In this document: positions 26,979 through 36,794 of the stretch, in pieces
Numbering within the stretch: the first letter of the stretch is position 1
How the letters are laid out: each line of letters starts with the position of its first letter
NCBI GenBank assembly: GCA_951230915.1
Contig: OX579639.1
Span: 21,266,001 to 21,330,000, forward strand
DNA length: 64,000 bases
Source: Antitrichia curtipendula
Lineage: Eukaryota; Streptophyta; Bryopsida; Hypnales; Leucodontaceae
Reading direction: 5' to 3'
Notes under the pieces: generated by a model
What the model was told of the DNA's origin: nothing
Databases searched by the model: none
Seen by the model: only the letters and a program-made list of their open reading frames with translations
Made by a program: the position numbers and the translations under genes

Positions 26979-28488
26979 ATGGAAAACTTACTCGATGCAG
27001 CGACATACACGGCAGCTGGGAATGGATCCATCTCAGTGGAAGGTAAGATATCCGCTCCTCCTGTTTTATTCTTCATGCTTTTCCAATGAACGCGCAGACC
27101 TGCACAACCCACAATAACACTCCGATGCTGCAATAAGTAGTTGATCTAACGGTTTAAATGAGTTTTCATGATAATGTAATTGTGAAGGTACCGGCATGGC
27201 AGCAACTCCTGTAACAGCAGCCTCTGCAAGGCCAACAGCTCCGTCACCACGTCAAAGTCCTTCTGCTGCCACAGTTCCACGGAATCCTCCAAAGCGTGCG
27301 AGGAAAGATCGAGGCCCCAATTGCTTGGCCCAAGAGGTGATGGCATTGGTCAACGCAAAACGAGACATGTTTTTGGAAGAACTCAATACAGTTGATGGCA
27401 GGGATTTGATGAATCCGGACTCCAGCAAGTGGCAACGAGTTAGCCAAGAAGTCATGAAGTGCGGATTTTCACCATGCCCACGTGATGGCGCAGCATGCAA
27501 GACAAAGTGGAATCAGATTGTACCTGAGTATAAGCGCATTGCAGAGTGCTTCGCTCGCACTGGACAAAATGGAGCTGACTACTGGAACCTTACAGCAGCA
27601 GACCAAAAAAATGAAGGACTGCCGCGTTCTTTTCCAAGAGACATCTTCGACAACATAAACGAGTGGTACGGCACGAGACCTTCTATGCAACCACCGCACA
27701 CCATAGATCTCCTCTCTCATGACAACGAAAATTATCACGTTCCGCAGAGACCCACGACTTGCACTGATGGCGAGGAAGTGGACGACATTGATCCCCTAAC
27801 GGAGGATCCAATGGACATAGCAGACGAAGTCGAATTAACTGACGGCACTAGAGGACACACCCCATCAACGTCCCAACAACCTAGCCAGAGCACGGCATCT
27901 GGAGCGCCAGCATCTGCAAAGAGAGCCACCTGCAATGGACGGCAACGACCCGTACTTCCACCTGTGGTGACCCCACTGGTAATTAGTTTAAGTGATACTT
28001 CTGAGTGCAGTGGACATCGCCGTGCAGGCAACACTGCTGTTCGGAGGAAGAGCTTATCGGGGCACGCTATAATAGCTGAGGCCACACGAGCAAGCGGCGA
28101 TGTCATGGCCGGACAAATGAGGGAGATGGCCGAGGCGAGTAGGGACCTCGAACGGTCCAAAATAGAAGTGCAACTGAAATTGTTTTCAGAGCAGATGGCG
28201 TACCAACGTGAAAAAGATCGTCGCCTTCATGAGAGCAGCTGCACTGCCAATGAAAATGCAAAGCTAGCTATAGAGAAGCAAGGAGAAGTTGTGAAATGTT
28301 TGGCTCAGTTATCATGTGTCTTAAGCATAGGCCTACGTCTCCAGAATGGAAAGTCAGAAGAAGAGCCACATGCGGCCCCTCCGACTGTAGGAGAACATGA
28401 GAGGGTGCCAACACAAGACTCCCCCGATTCTAATGCTTCTACTGAGCATGCTACAGGCGAAACATCAACTGCCGACCCTAGTGGTTGA
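26979..28488 (+). CDS. Harbinger MYB/SANT-like DNA-binding partner protein (two coding exons)
   Basis: Exons 26979-27042 and 27188-28488 join in frame across a GT-AG intron (donor GTAAGA at 27043, acceptor AAG ending at 27187). They give about 454 residues starting MENLLDAATYTAAG. An upstream acceptor at about 26968 suggests a further intron in the 5' leader. Residues about 55-125 form a trihelix/SANT-like domain with conserved tryptophans (SSKWQRV, CKTKWNQI, ADYWNL). The middle is acidic and Thr/Ser-rich, and the segment after about residue 300 (EMAEASRDLERSKIEVQLKL onward) is predicted helical or coiled coil. In characterised PIF/Harbinger systems this protein binds the transposase and the transposon ends and carries the transposase into the nucleus; that role is assumed here from family and neighbourhood. 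The frame is intact. Confidence 0.8.
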
Positions 28489-28851
28489 AGCTCAAGTCGG
28501 CCGGTCACCTGCAGAAAGAGAAATAGCTTCAATTAGTGAGCAGTCACGTCTATAGAGAGAGAGAACCCAAAAGAAGCCTTCACCGTGGCCAAATGGGTAG
28601 CTTGACTGTTCAGCGCTTATGAATGATGAATATTAAAACTTTCTCTTCCAATTCTTGTATCTTGTGTAAGATCCATGTTTCAATTAATGCTTCAACCAAT
28701 GACATGAACATAACCATGCATTCCAGAGAGAAACCCACATTGCCATTCATTCCATCATTAGAGTCCATTACAGATTCATGAACTATACATGGAACTGTAA
28801 GCAAAGCAATACAATTCGAAAAAGAGGGCTAAGTTCTTTTACCTGCATATT

Positions 28852-30213
28852 TCAAATGCCCACATTCCTCTGCAGTGCCAAGTACACACCGAGTTGTCGC
28901 CGCTTGTCTGCGCCCTCGGCAGAACCATGATGCTCCCGGACCCCCTCGGGAACCTCCACGGCGATGGCAGGACCACCACCCTGTTCTTCTGTTTCATCGT
29001 CATCCAATCCTTCTGTGCAAAGAACTTGAAGCAGTGTTTCCACATCTCCATACAATTGGGCGAGCAGCATGTTGTGAAGTATTGCACAACATGTAATCAC
29101 ATCAGGCAAGAACGTCACTTGCAAGTCAGACTTCACCAAGAGCTCCCGAAACGTCACCTTCAGGATGCCAAACGCATTCTCCACCACTCCACGACCGCGT
29201 CTCATCTTCTTGTTGAATAAGGTATCGGCCATGGGCATGTTCCCCTCTCCTCTGTGCGAAACTAGTAGCCATGGTAGGAGGGGGTATCCAGAATCTGCAA
29301 GCAAGTAGGGCGAGAAGCCGTCGAAGGAAAGCGAAGCATCCCACAGCGTACCATGCATGGCCTTGTGGTACAAGGACGATCTACGCAAAACACGTGAGTC
29401 GTTCGTAGACCCAGGCATCCCGAAGAACAGATCAAGGAAACGTTTCTTACTATCAACTACAGCCTGGCAATTCAAAGTGTAGCCCCTAGATTTGAAATAG
29501 TAATAGTCAGCTGAGCCATACCGAGGTTTGCAAATCAACACATGCGTACCGTGTATGACTCCGACGACTCCAGGAAGGCCGCAAAGATCATAGAATGCAG
29601 CTTCAGTTTCGACCAGTCTCTCGCCTGTAGGCCACGCAATTTCAGATCTCAAAGTGTCATTGATGGCTTGGACAACCTCCCGCAGCACCAATGACACTGT
29701 GCTCTTGCCTATAGCGAACATTTCGCTGCAAATAAACAAGCTCGCACCATGAGATAGTTTGAACAACGTGACCGCAAGACAAACCATCACAGGAATAGCT
29801 AAGCGGTATTTTGTATCTTTCTTCTGCACTGCAGGCTTCAACAATGCAGCCAAAGACTCCACCGCTGGCTTGGTCATACGGAACATTGACACCCACCGCT
29901 CATCATCATACTGCTCCAACAGAAATCGGGAGAACCAGGCAGTGGATCGGGGCTTGACCCAGTAGCCGAGGTCATCGTCAAGCAAACTGAAGACATTGAA
30001 CAATCTGAAAGTATGGAGGGCACCGCGCGTGACACTTTCAATGTCAAGAGAAGACAGTTGTGATGCCTCCGTTATGCTGTTGAAGGGATTATCGCTGTCA
30101 TCTTCAATTTCAAGAGGGCCTTGAACATCAAGCGCTCTGTTAGTAGAGAGCAGTAGCATGAGCAGGGTCGTGGCCAAAGCCATCAACTCCGAAGGAACAG
30201 CCGTGAAGTCCAT
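28852..30213 (-). CDS. PIF/Harbinger DDE transposase (DDE_Tnp_4) with altered catalytic triad
   Basis: The open frame runs from 30273, but a splice acceptor (CTTCGCAG) lies between there and the ATG at 30213, so I start at MDFTAVPSEL and obtain 453 residues. An N-terminal helix-turn-helix-like stretch (GKSTVSLVLREVVQAI, about residue 169) precedes the catalytic region. The family signature GxIDGTH reads GVIHGTH, so the first metal-binding Asp is His221 (codon CAC at 29553-29551). The other two acidic residues are present: Asp272 in GSTNDSRV and Glu345 in VVENAFGILK. The typical LADSGYPLLPWL block is also there. The frame has no stops. Either this copy is catalytically dead while still able to bind DNA or its MYB-like partner, or the change is very recent. 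Neighbour: the convergent MYB-like gene in the same element. Confidence 0.85.
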   Translation of the reverse strand: MDFTAVPSELMALATTLLMLLLSTNRALDVQGPLEIEDDSDNPFNSITEASQLSSLDIESVTRGALHTFRLFNVFSLLDDDLGYWVKPRSTAWFSRFLLEQYDDERWVSMFRMTKPAVESLAALLKPAVQKKDTKYRLAIPVMVCLAVTLFKLSHGASLFICSEMFAIGKSTVSLVLREVVQAINDTLRSEIAWPTGERLVETEAAFYDLCGLPGVVGVIHGTHVLICKPRYGSADYYYFKSRGYTLNCQAVVDSKKRFLDLFFGMPGSTNDSRVLRRSSLYHKAMHGTLWDASLSFDGFSPYLLADSGYPLLPWLLVSHRGEGNMPMADTLFNKKMRRGRGVVENAFGILKVTFRELLVKSDLQVTFLPDVITCCAILHNMLLAQLYGDVETLLQVLCTEGLDDDETEEQGGGPAIAVEVPEGVREHHGSAEGADKRRQLGVYLALQRNVGI

Positions 30214-31269
30214 ATCCGCTGTGAGTGACACCTGCGAAGATATGCACAGGAATTGGACATCAAAAATTTTCAATCATGACTTTACAATTCTATCGACTCT
30301 TAAAGCATCGTTGGAGCCCAAAAACAAAAATGAAAAAGGGAATTGTCAAGTGCGGTAGGAACGTACTTGAAGGTGGAAAAGGTAGCCTTCGACTTTGAGT
30401 CTCAGAGAACACAATCAAAGCACCACTGTTGCGCTGTCTAGAAACTCGGAAAGGAAGGCGCAAGTACAGGCGTCAGTCCTAGAGGATGAGCGCAACCAAA
30501 AAAATTACTGCTCATTCTTACGGGCAATGAAAGGAAAACCCTAAGCTGCCGCAGGAACTACAGTTTTTTCCGCTACGCGACTCCCAAGCACAAACAAGAA
30601 AAAGACGGGAAATTCCATGAATGAAAATGAATGACTGCCATTTGCACAGCGAAGGCGAGGGGAGGGGACTAAAGGCTCCAGGAAACATACCTTGTGAAAG
30701 TGAACAAGGTGGACGTCAATTCTTCACGAGAAACTCCTCATACAGCGACGCACCAAAATTTATCCGTCGATCACCGCTCCACTTCAAAGGAAAGTCACAG
30801 CTCCATGAACTCAAAGTAACTGAAGGAAACCCAGTCGTCACTCTCACAATGCAGAGAAGAAGAAAACATAAGAGTTCCGAAACTCCAGCCGACCACGAAT
30901 TCAACAACGACGACAAGAAATAGGAGAGCGAGCGCCAATGCACAAGAAGTGAGCTCAAAACATTGAGCCGAAACTTTCAATTTTCTGATCACGGAGATGA
31001 GGGAGATGACGTCGGGGCCCACGTCATTTCTACTTTAGTAAGCGGTCATTTCAGGTGTGACCCCTCCGGCGGGAGTGGGTTGTCAAATCTGACGTGGAGA
31101 GGAAATATCCTAAAACAAAATTTATGTGTGAACGGACCACAGATTTTTTGGCCCAGATTTTGCCGTTCGGTGCTTAAATTTTTTGGGCTTGCTTCGAGCC
31201 AAACACCCCCTCTAAAAATGGGGACCCTATTTCTGTCCAGACACTGTTATCCTCTAAGAACGGCTCCAC

Positions 31270-31294
31270 CCTAAGGCCAAGTGTGACCGTACCA
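31270..31294 (-). repeat. Harbinger right terminal inverted repeat
   Basis: Read on the minus strand from 31294 it begins TGGTACGGTCACACTTGGC. It is followed on the plus strand by the second TAA target copy at 31295-31297. Confidence 0.82.
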
Positions 31295-31297
31295 TAA

Positions 31298-34048
31298 ATT
31301 ATGAAAATTCAGAGTGGAAAAAGTAGTTGTATCTAAAATCGCCCTTAGACTTTCATGAATAGTGGGAGTTTACTTTTAAGAAATTTACTACTATGTTGAA
31401 GAAGATAAAATGATTGTAAAGATTTGACTATTCTTAGTAAATCATTAACCTAACCACCAGTCTACCATTTTGTGTTTTGAATGTAGGATGGTTGGACCCT
31501 CACTCATTTCACTACATTGATGATTTGTCCCATTAGTAAGGAAAAAATTAGTATCACCATAAAACATTTATTTTTAGATAAATTGATAAAAATAATTAAA
31601 CTAAATATTTCAACCTACACTAATTTAAAATAATGTGACTATGGTAAACTAGTTTCAGACACACTATTAGAACAAGTCAGTGTAGTTGTTGTAACCACGG
31701 GCCAAAATGGTCACTCTTTAGATAAAGCTCATTATTGCACCCTTCCTATTAGCATAAATCTATAAAAGAATCGCGATCCTAGAAACAAACATTTTCAACG
31801 CAACAATCTCTTTGTATTATGCACTTGTATCTAGTAATATCATGTGAGGTTTGTACCTCACAACCAATAAGGTAAATGAGTTTTTTTGTGGGCAAAATTA
31901 TATTAGTAGTGTACATATAAAAATTTGAATGTACACCATCATTACACTTTTGTCACAATGAACTTGCTTTATTTACCTCAATCCATTTTGCTCACCTTTG
32001 CTCACAATTTTGTCCACCATGGGCTCATTTACCTTAATCTCTAATTGCCTAATTGACTACAAATGGTTGATCTAAAATTCTAGGCTCAATTTGGTGTCAG
32101 CAATTAAATTCTTTTGACCATTTAAAAAAGAATTATGGGCAGTTTAGAAGGTAAACTATTGGAAGTTTTCATTTATCATTGAAAAAGATAAATATTTTAT
32201 TTTGGAGATGTCCTCAAACGCATATATGTACCATCAGTGAAGAGTAAAGCTTGCCAATTTTACTTCATTTCTCGGCTTTGAGCAAAGTTTGCCAATTTCA
32301 ATTGATTTGAGATCTAAAAAATTCCACTTATCCATTTGCTTTGAAAATGGTCCAATGGAAAGAGTAAAGTGTTTTCATGATTTTCACCATTGAAAATTTA
32401 GACATGCAAGTGTTGATTTGGAGTTATTTGCAATTTCTACTTATAAAAAAAATTGCATTTCAACAATTGCAAGGTGGATTGTGTAGTGAGCTTGATAGCT
32501 CTTCATTTGAACTTAAGGTTTGTGGAAGTCCATTTTAGTGTGCTAACACAATTATTAGTTGTTTGTGTCACCTCCAATCCCCAAAAATTCTTATATGCAA
32601 AATTCCTAAAACATTGTAGAAAGGGGCCTCATATTTAAAATAGAATAATTACATTTTTTTTGTTGTAATCTCATAACTCCTATGCAGTTTTACACTCAAA
32701 ATTGGAATACACACTAATAAGCAAGCTCTTTAAACATCTAAATATGCGGTTAGATTTTGACCAAAAAAAACAATTTGCTTCATTGGGGATGATTATAAGC
32801 CCATGTTCTTTTTTAATATAAGAAAAGCACACTTCAAAAGGCTTGGACATTTAGGGATTAATATGGAGGATTTTGAATGTGAAATGGGGTACTAGTGAGA
32901 TTTTTGAAAATTAGACTTTAAAGTAAAATTTCATCTTTTCACTTTGACAACATCACACTATATCATCTATAGAAATTGATCTTCCACAGCCACGCAATCT
33001 AGTCCCATTGGTGTCGTACCATAGTCTTTGTCACATTAAATTGCATAACATTGTTAACAGATTGTGCCACCTCCCTCAGGTGGAGGCATAATGCACCCCT
33101 AAATACCTAAGAGAAAATTTGAGTTATAATACTCAGAGTCTCATTGGCTGGGCAAGAGGTATGCTATATCTACTTTGTCAATGTTGAAATGTCATTGGCT
33201 GATTGTTGCTGGAAGGCTCTTGATTCTAGGGGCAACAAAAGGGACCTCCCTCACGCAGATTAACAATGTTATGTGAATTCAGGTTCCACATCATTCTTTG
33301 AAGTTACCCTAGCCTTCAAGTAGTTTTGAGATGAATATGGGAATCCAAACACACTTGAGTGATACCATAATATACCGTACTCCTGCAGATTGAAGATTCG
33401 AATTTCCTTCAGTGAGATTGTTTCCAAATCACCTCATATTGGGTAGAAATTATGGAATGACCATACTATACATTTAGGTCAGATTCAACACTTTGGTGTC
33501 AAAATATCTTAATTTTGGCATTTGGACAATTTGGCAACTTGAGTCAATTATCTTGTTTTTTAACATGTTGCTCTTCTTAGTTTTTTGACACTGTGATGAA
33601 ATGATCTGATTTTTCTTTTCATATGTGAATGTGTTCCTTTTTTTCTAAATAATTTCAGAAATAATTTTGGAATATTTAGGAATTTTCAGCAATGAAGTTT
33701 CCTGAGATTTTCAGAAAATAGTTGTACAATTTTTCATATTTTAGGCATGCTCCAATTTTTCCCTAATTATTTGCGAAACTAACCTACGCGTAGGATACTT
33801 CGGGAAGATGTCAGTGTGAACAGAGATATTCCTTCACTCTAACTTCCGTGAGCATCAGTCCGCTCGTACCAGTTTCCGAATCACATGAGGATTGTGTGGA
33901 TGGGTTTTGTTTCCAACACTCGATTTCTGGTCAAGCTTAGGTACGTGTGTGATAGGGATGCCGCTACCAGAAAGACCCCAGCAGCAGCTGATGAGAGCGC
34001 GGCTATAGCAAGCAGGCTCACCAGCTTTCAAAGCGACTTGGAATAAGC
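31298..34048. other. Gene-free AT-rich interval
   Basis: No open frame here has a recognisable domain. The one structure I can support is a small inverted-repeat element at about 33045-33272. A slightly GC-richer stretch at 33780-34050 has no identifiable feature. Confidence 0.55.
33045..33272. mobile_element. Candidate small MITE, about 230 bp
   Basis: ATAACATTGTTAA at 33045-33057 recurs in inverted orientation at 33260-33272, and the similarity continues a few bases inward with gaps. Both ends carry a CCTCCCTCA block just inside. I found no convincing target duplication, so the exact limits are uncertain. Confidence 0.45.
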
Positions 34049-34791
34049 TTAACCCCTAAATGACGGACCTATAACCACTGATTTCAGGCCTCAGTGCCTA
34101 TCACTCAATTTGCTGCCATTTTGCAACTAGATATGTATGAAAAAAATTTAATTTATTTTTCAGAGATGCAATTACATGTCTTCTTTACTTTACAAAAAAT
34201 TTAGATTTTTTGTGGAAAATTTATTTTTTTGAGAATTTTTGAAGAAAAAGAGAAGAAAAATCACATCAAATAGAAAATTATTTCAAAAAAAATGAAAATT
34301 TCACCATGTGTGTATATTACAATGACAAACATCATGGTGTAAACTCAATTTCCGTCTCATTCTATAATTAGAAAATAATAGACATTGAAAATACACCCAA
34401 AGTTCAAGTTGCAATAAAATATGCAATATTAAGAATTTTTTCAAAATTCAAATTGGAGAAGAAACTAGATTAGATGACCTTCATTTTGTTAGTTGGGCTC
34501 AAACTCAAAGAATATCATTTTTGTGGAGAAATTTCAGATTTAGAGCAAGGAACAACAACTTGCCAAAATACACTAAAATAGCATATTTTGTAATCCGGTT
34601 TTTTTAAGAATTTCTCATTTATGTGAAGATAGACACTTGCATGACTACAAATTCAACTGTACACTCTTTGTAATCCACCATGGAGGGTGAACAAAAATGA
34701 AATGGATGAAAAAAAGTTTCCAAGCAATGTACAAATGACTGCACAATCATCCAAAAGCCACAAAATGGTTGTCCCGGCGTTACAGGGTTAA
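34049..34791. mobile_element. TTAA-flanked non-autonomous element (piggyBac-like ends)
   Basis: Begins TTAACCCCTAAATGACGGAC at 34049 and ends at a TTAA at 34788-34791. The right end read in reverse starts TTAACCCTGTAACGCCGGGA. TTAA targets followed by CCC are typical of piggyBac-superfamily elements. There is no coding sequence; the element is about 740 bp. Its ends are more diverged from each other than those of the other TTAA-flanked elements in this window. Confidence 0.55.
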
Positions 34792-34952
34792 GTTGGCTCG
34801 GCAGTTTCAGGCTTATTAGATTCATGCTTCATACGTCAGCAAACCTCGGCAATCAAAACAATGATAGGGTCCAGCTGTCCTTTGCCAACCTTTCATTGCT
34901 TCTTTGCAACCACTATTAGAGATATTTTTTGAGTTTTACCAACTATTTTCCT

Positions 34953-35332
34953 TTAACCCATTAAGGACCGGTTTCTGGTCAAAATTGACATTGTTGCATT
35001 GGTAGCTAGAGTTTTACAATGAATTTGGATACGGATAAAAGAGAACGGGTGTGCGGAATTGCAAACCAAATGCAATGGGACAAGAATCGTGACAATCTAT
35101 GCTGATATGCAATTTTGGGGTTAAAAAAACTAACAAAATATTGGCTGAAAATACAAAAATCAATGCAAAATTTGTCATTCTTTAACTACATAGACCTAAG
35201 CATTCATGCAAAATCCATTGGCTAGGTCAAATTTCCATAATGCATTGTGGTTTGGTATTTTTTTCATGTTTAGCTTAAAACCAAAAAATGTCTTGCCTGC
35301 CCCCCAAATCGACCACGGTCCTTAATTTAGAG
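34953..35332. mobile_element. Short TTAA-type element or remnant
   Basis: The left end reads TTAACCCATTAAGGACCG. About 360 bp later is CGGTCCTTAATTTAGAGGG, an inverted match to ATTAAGGACCG, but the terminal TTAACCC on the right is not intact. Interpreted as a diverged relative of the TTAA family at 48-51 kb and 59.8 kb. Confidence 0.45.
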
Positions 35333-36482
35333 GGCGGGCTTGGTACTTGAAAACCATGGTTGATCCGGGTTAATTCTTGTATTGAACTAGGTTTTCAAGT
35401 ACCAAGTCTAGTTGTTTTCTCAATTTTTTACTATAAATACAAATTTTATAGATTTTTCCATCATTTTTTTGCCAAAGCTTTCAAATTGCAATTGAGTTTT
35501 TTTCCCAATTCCATTGGATAACTTTGAAGTAGCCATTGGTTTTGCCTAAACATTGTTTACAACACTTTGTGGCTACTTTTGCAAATCCAAAATAACCATT
35601 GCCTCAATCCAATTTGGGAAATTGACAACAAGTCTTTAGACCAAAGCAAACTTTATCCCCATTTCAATAGTGAATTTTTTATACTTAAAGAAAAGGAAAA
35701 ATGGATGAGATTGTAAAAACCATCTATGAAAAATAGGGGGAGCCACGGTGGTGGAATCTTGTTGAGGAAAAGCTATGTAGCCTTTAGAGCAAGTACTAAA
35801 TTGTTCACTGAATTTGTTGAAGGAAACCCCAAAAATCAACCACAACACTCTAGGCTTGACCTTTTACAAAATTGGGGGAATGGTCATGCAAAAGGCCAAA
35901 GTATTGCAACACCCCCAAATAAAAGGTTCACCAAATTTTTACGTGAGTTCATAAATTTTGGATAATACTATAAATGATAGTATATAAGTGGTAGGTGGAT
36001 GAACAAAGTGAATATTTTTTTTAATTACTAGTACTCTATAGTGCTTATCATTCTACCACCAAGAAAAATAAGTTGTTGATTTTCAAAAGATGTGACTTAC
36101 TTTGATGTTTAAAAAACTCAAAAGAGCACAAAAGAGGGTTTGACAAAGAACTCTTTAATATTTTTTGCAAAAGAGAGCTCATTTGCAAGGCTGAGGAGAT
36201 TATTTCCACTTTCATTGGTGCATTGGTATGTTAAATCCTTGGTATTGCTAAAACTATGCTTGTATCCTTTGTAAAGTAACTACAGTACACCTATTTGTGA
36301 TCTATTATCAAACCCAATCCATATATAATTTTGCCTAAAATCTTCAACCTATATTCCTAAGAGTCCAAGGTTTATAGTTCTTTAAAATTTCCAATTTAGT
36401 TCATGAAATATTTAAAAAATTCAGTCTGAGGGAATCTAAAATCTGCTTTGACTCACAATAAGATTTGTAAAAGTTTAGACAA
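35333..36482. other. Gene-free interval left of the giant element
   Basis: AT-rich DNA without recognisable coding sequence. The open frames at 35636-35848 and 35726-35965 show no domain. Confidence 0.5.
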
Positions 36483-36486
36483 TTTT

Positions 36487-36515
36487 AACACTGAATTAGA
36501 CATTCTTGCACTTGG
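36487..36515 (+). repeat. Left terminal inverted repeat of the giant element
   Basis: Begins AACACTGAATTAGACATTCT and ends TGCACTTGG. It matches 59045-59073 in reverse orientation over all 29 bases. A second TTGCACTTGG lies just inside at 36528-36537. Confidence 0.8.
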
Positions 36516-36794
36516 AGGGGGTGACATTGCACTTGGCTAGTATGGCATTTAAAATGCACAGTCTCAAATGTTGAGGGGGGGAGGGATTATTGAAAACTTC
36601 ATTTGCTCTTAGTATGAAAAATTGCTTGGTGAAAAGTTGTCAAACACTCCATTTTTTATAATTACTTCTTGAAAATCTTTCACACTTTTCACTCCACACT
36701 ACTTTTAAGGCATGCTACTCTGCGCTTCACACTCAAGTACTTCTACATACCTACAACTACGAGGTCAAATAGCACTGCATAGTATCATACTTCA

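Larger units (their letters stand above)
26351..31294. mobile_element. Complete PIF/Harbinger DNA transposon, 4.94 kb
   Basis: The ends form an inverted repeat with consensus TGGTACRKTYACACTTGGC, continuing imperfectly for about 25 bases (26351-26375 and 31270-31294). The element is flanked by TAA at 26348-26350 and TAA at 31295-31297, the 3-bp TWA target duplication of this superfamily. Inside are the two genes expected of an autonomous Harbinger: a MYB/SANT-like protein on the plus strand and a DDE_Tnp_4 transposase on the minus strand, converging with about 360 bp between their stops. Its structure is intact and both frames are open, so insertion appears fairly recent, but the transposase lacks its first catalytic Asp. 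Confidence 0.87.
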
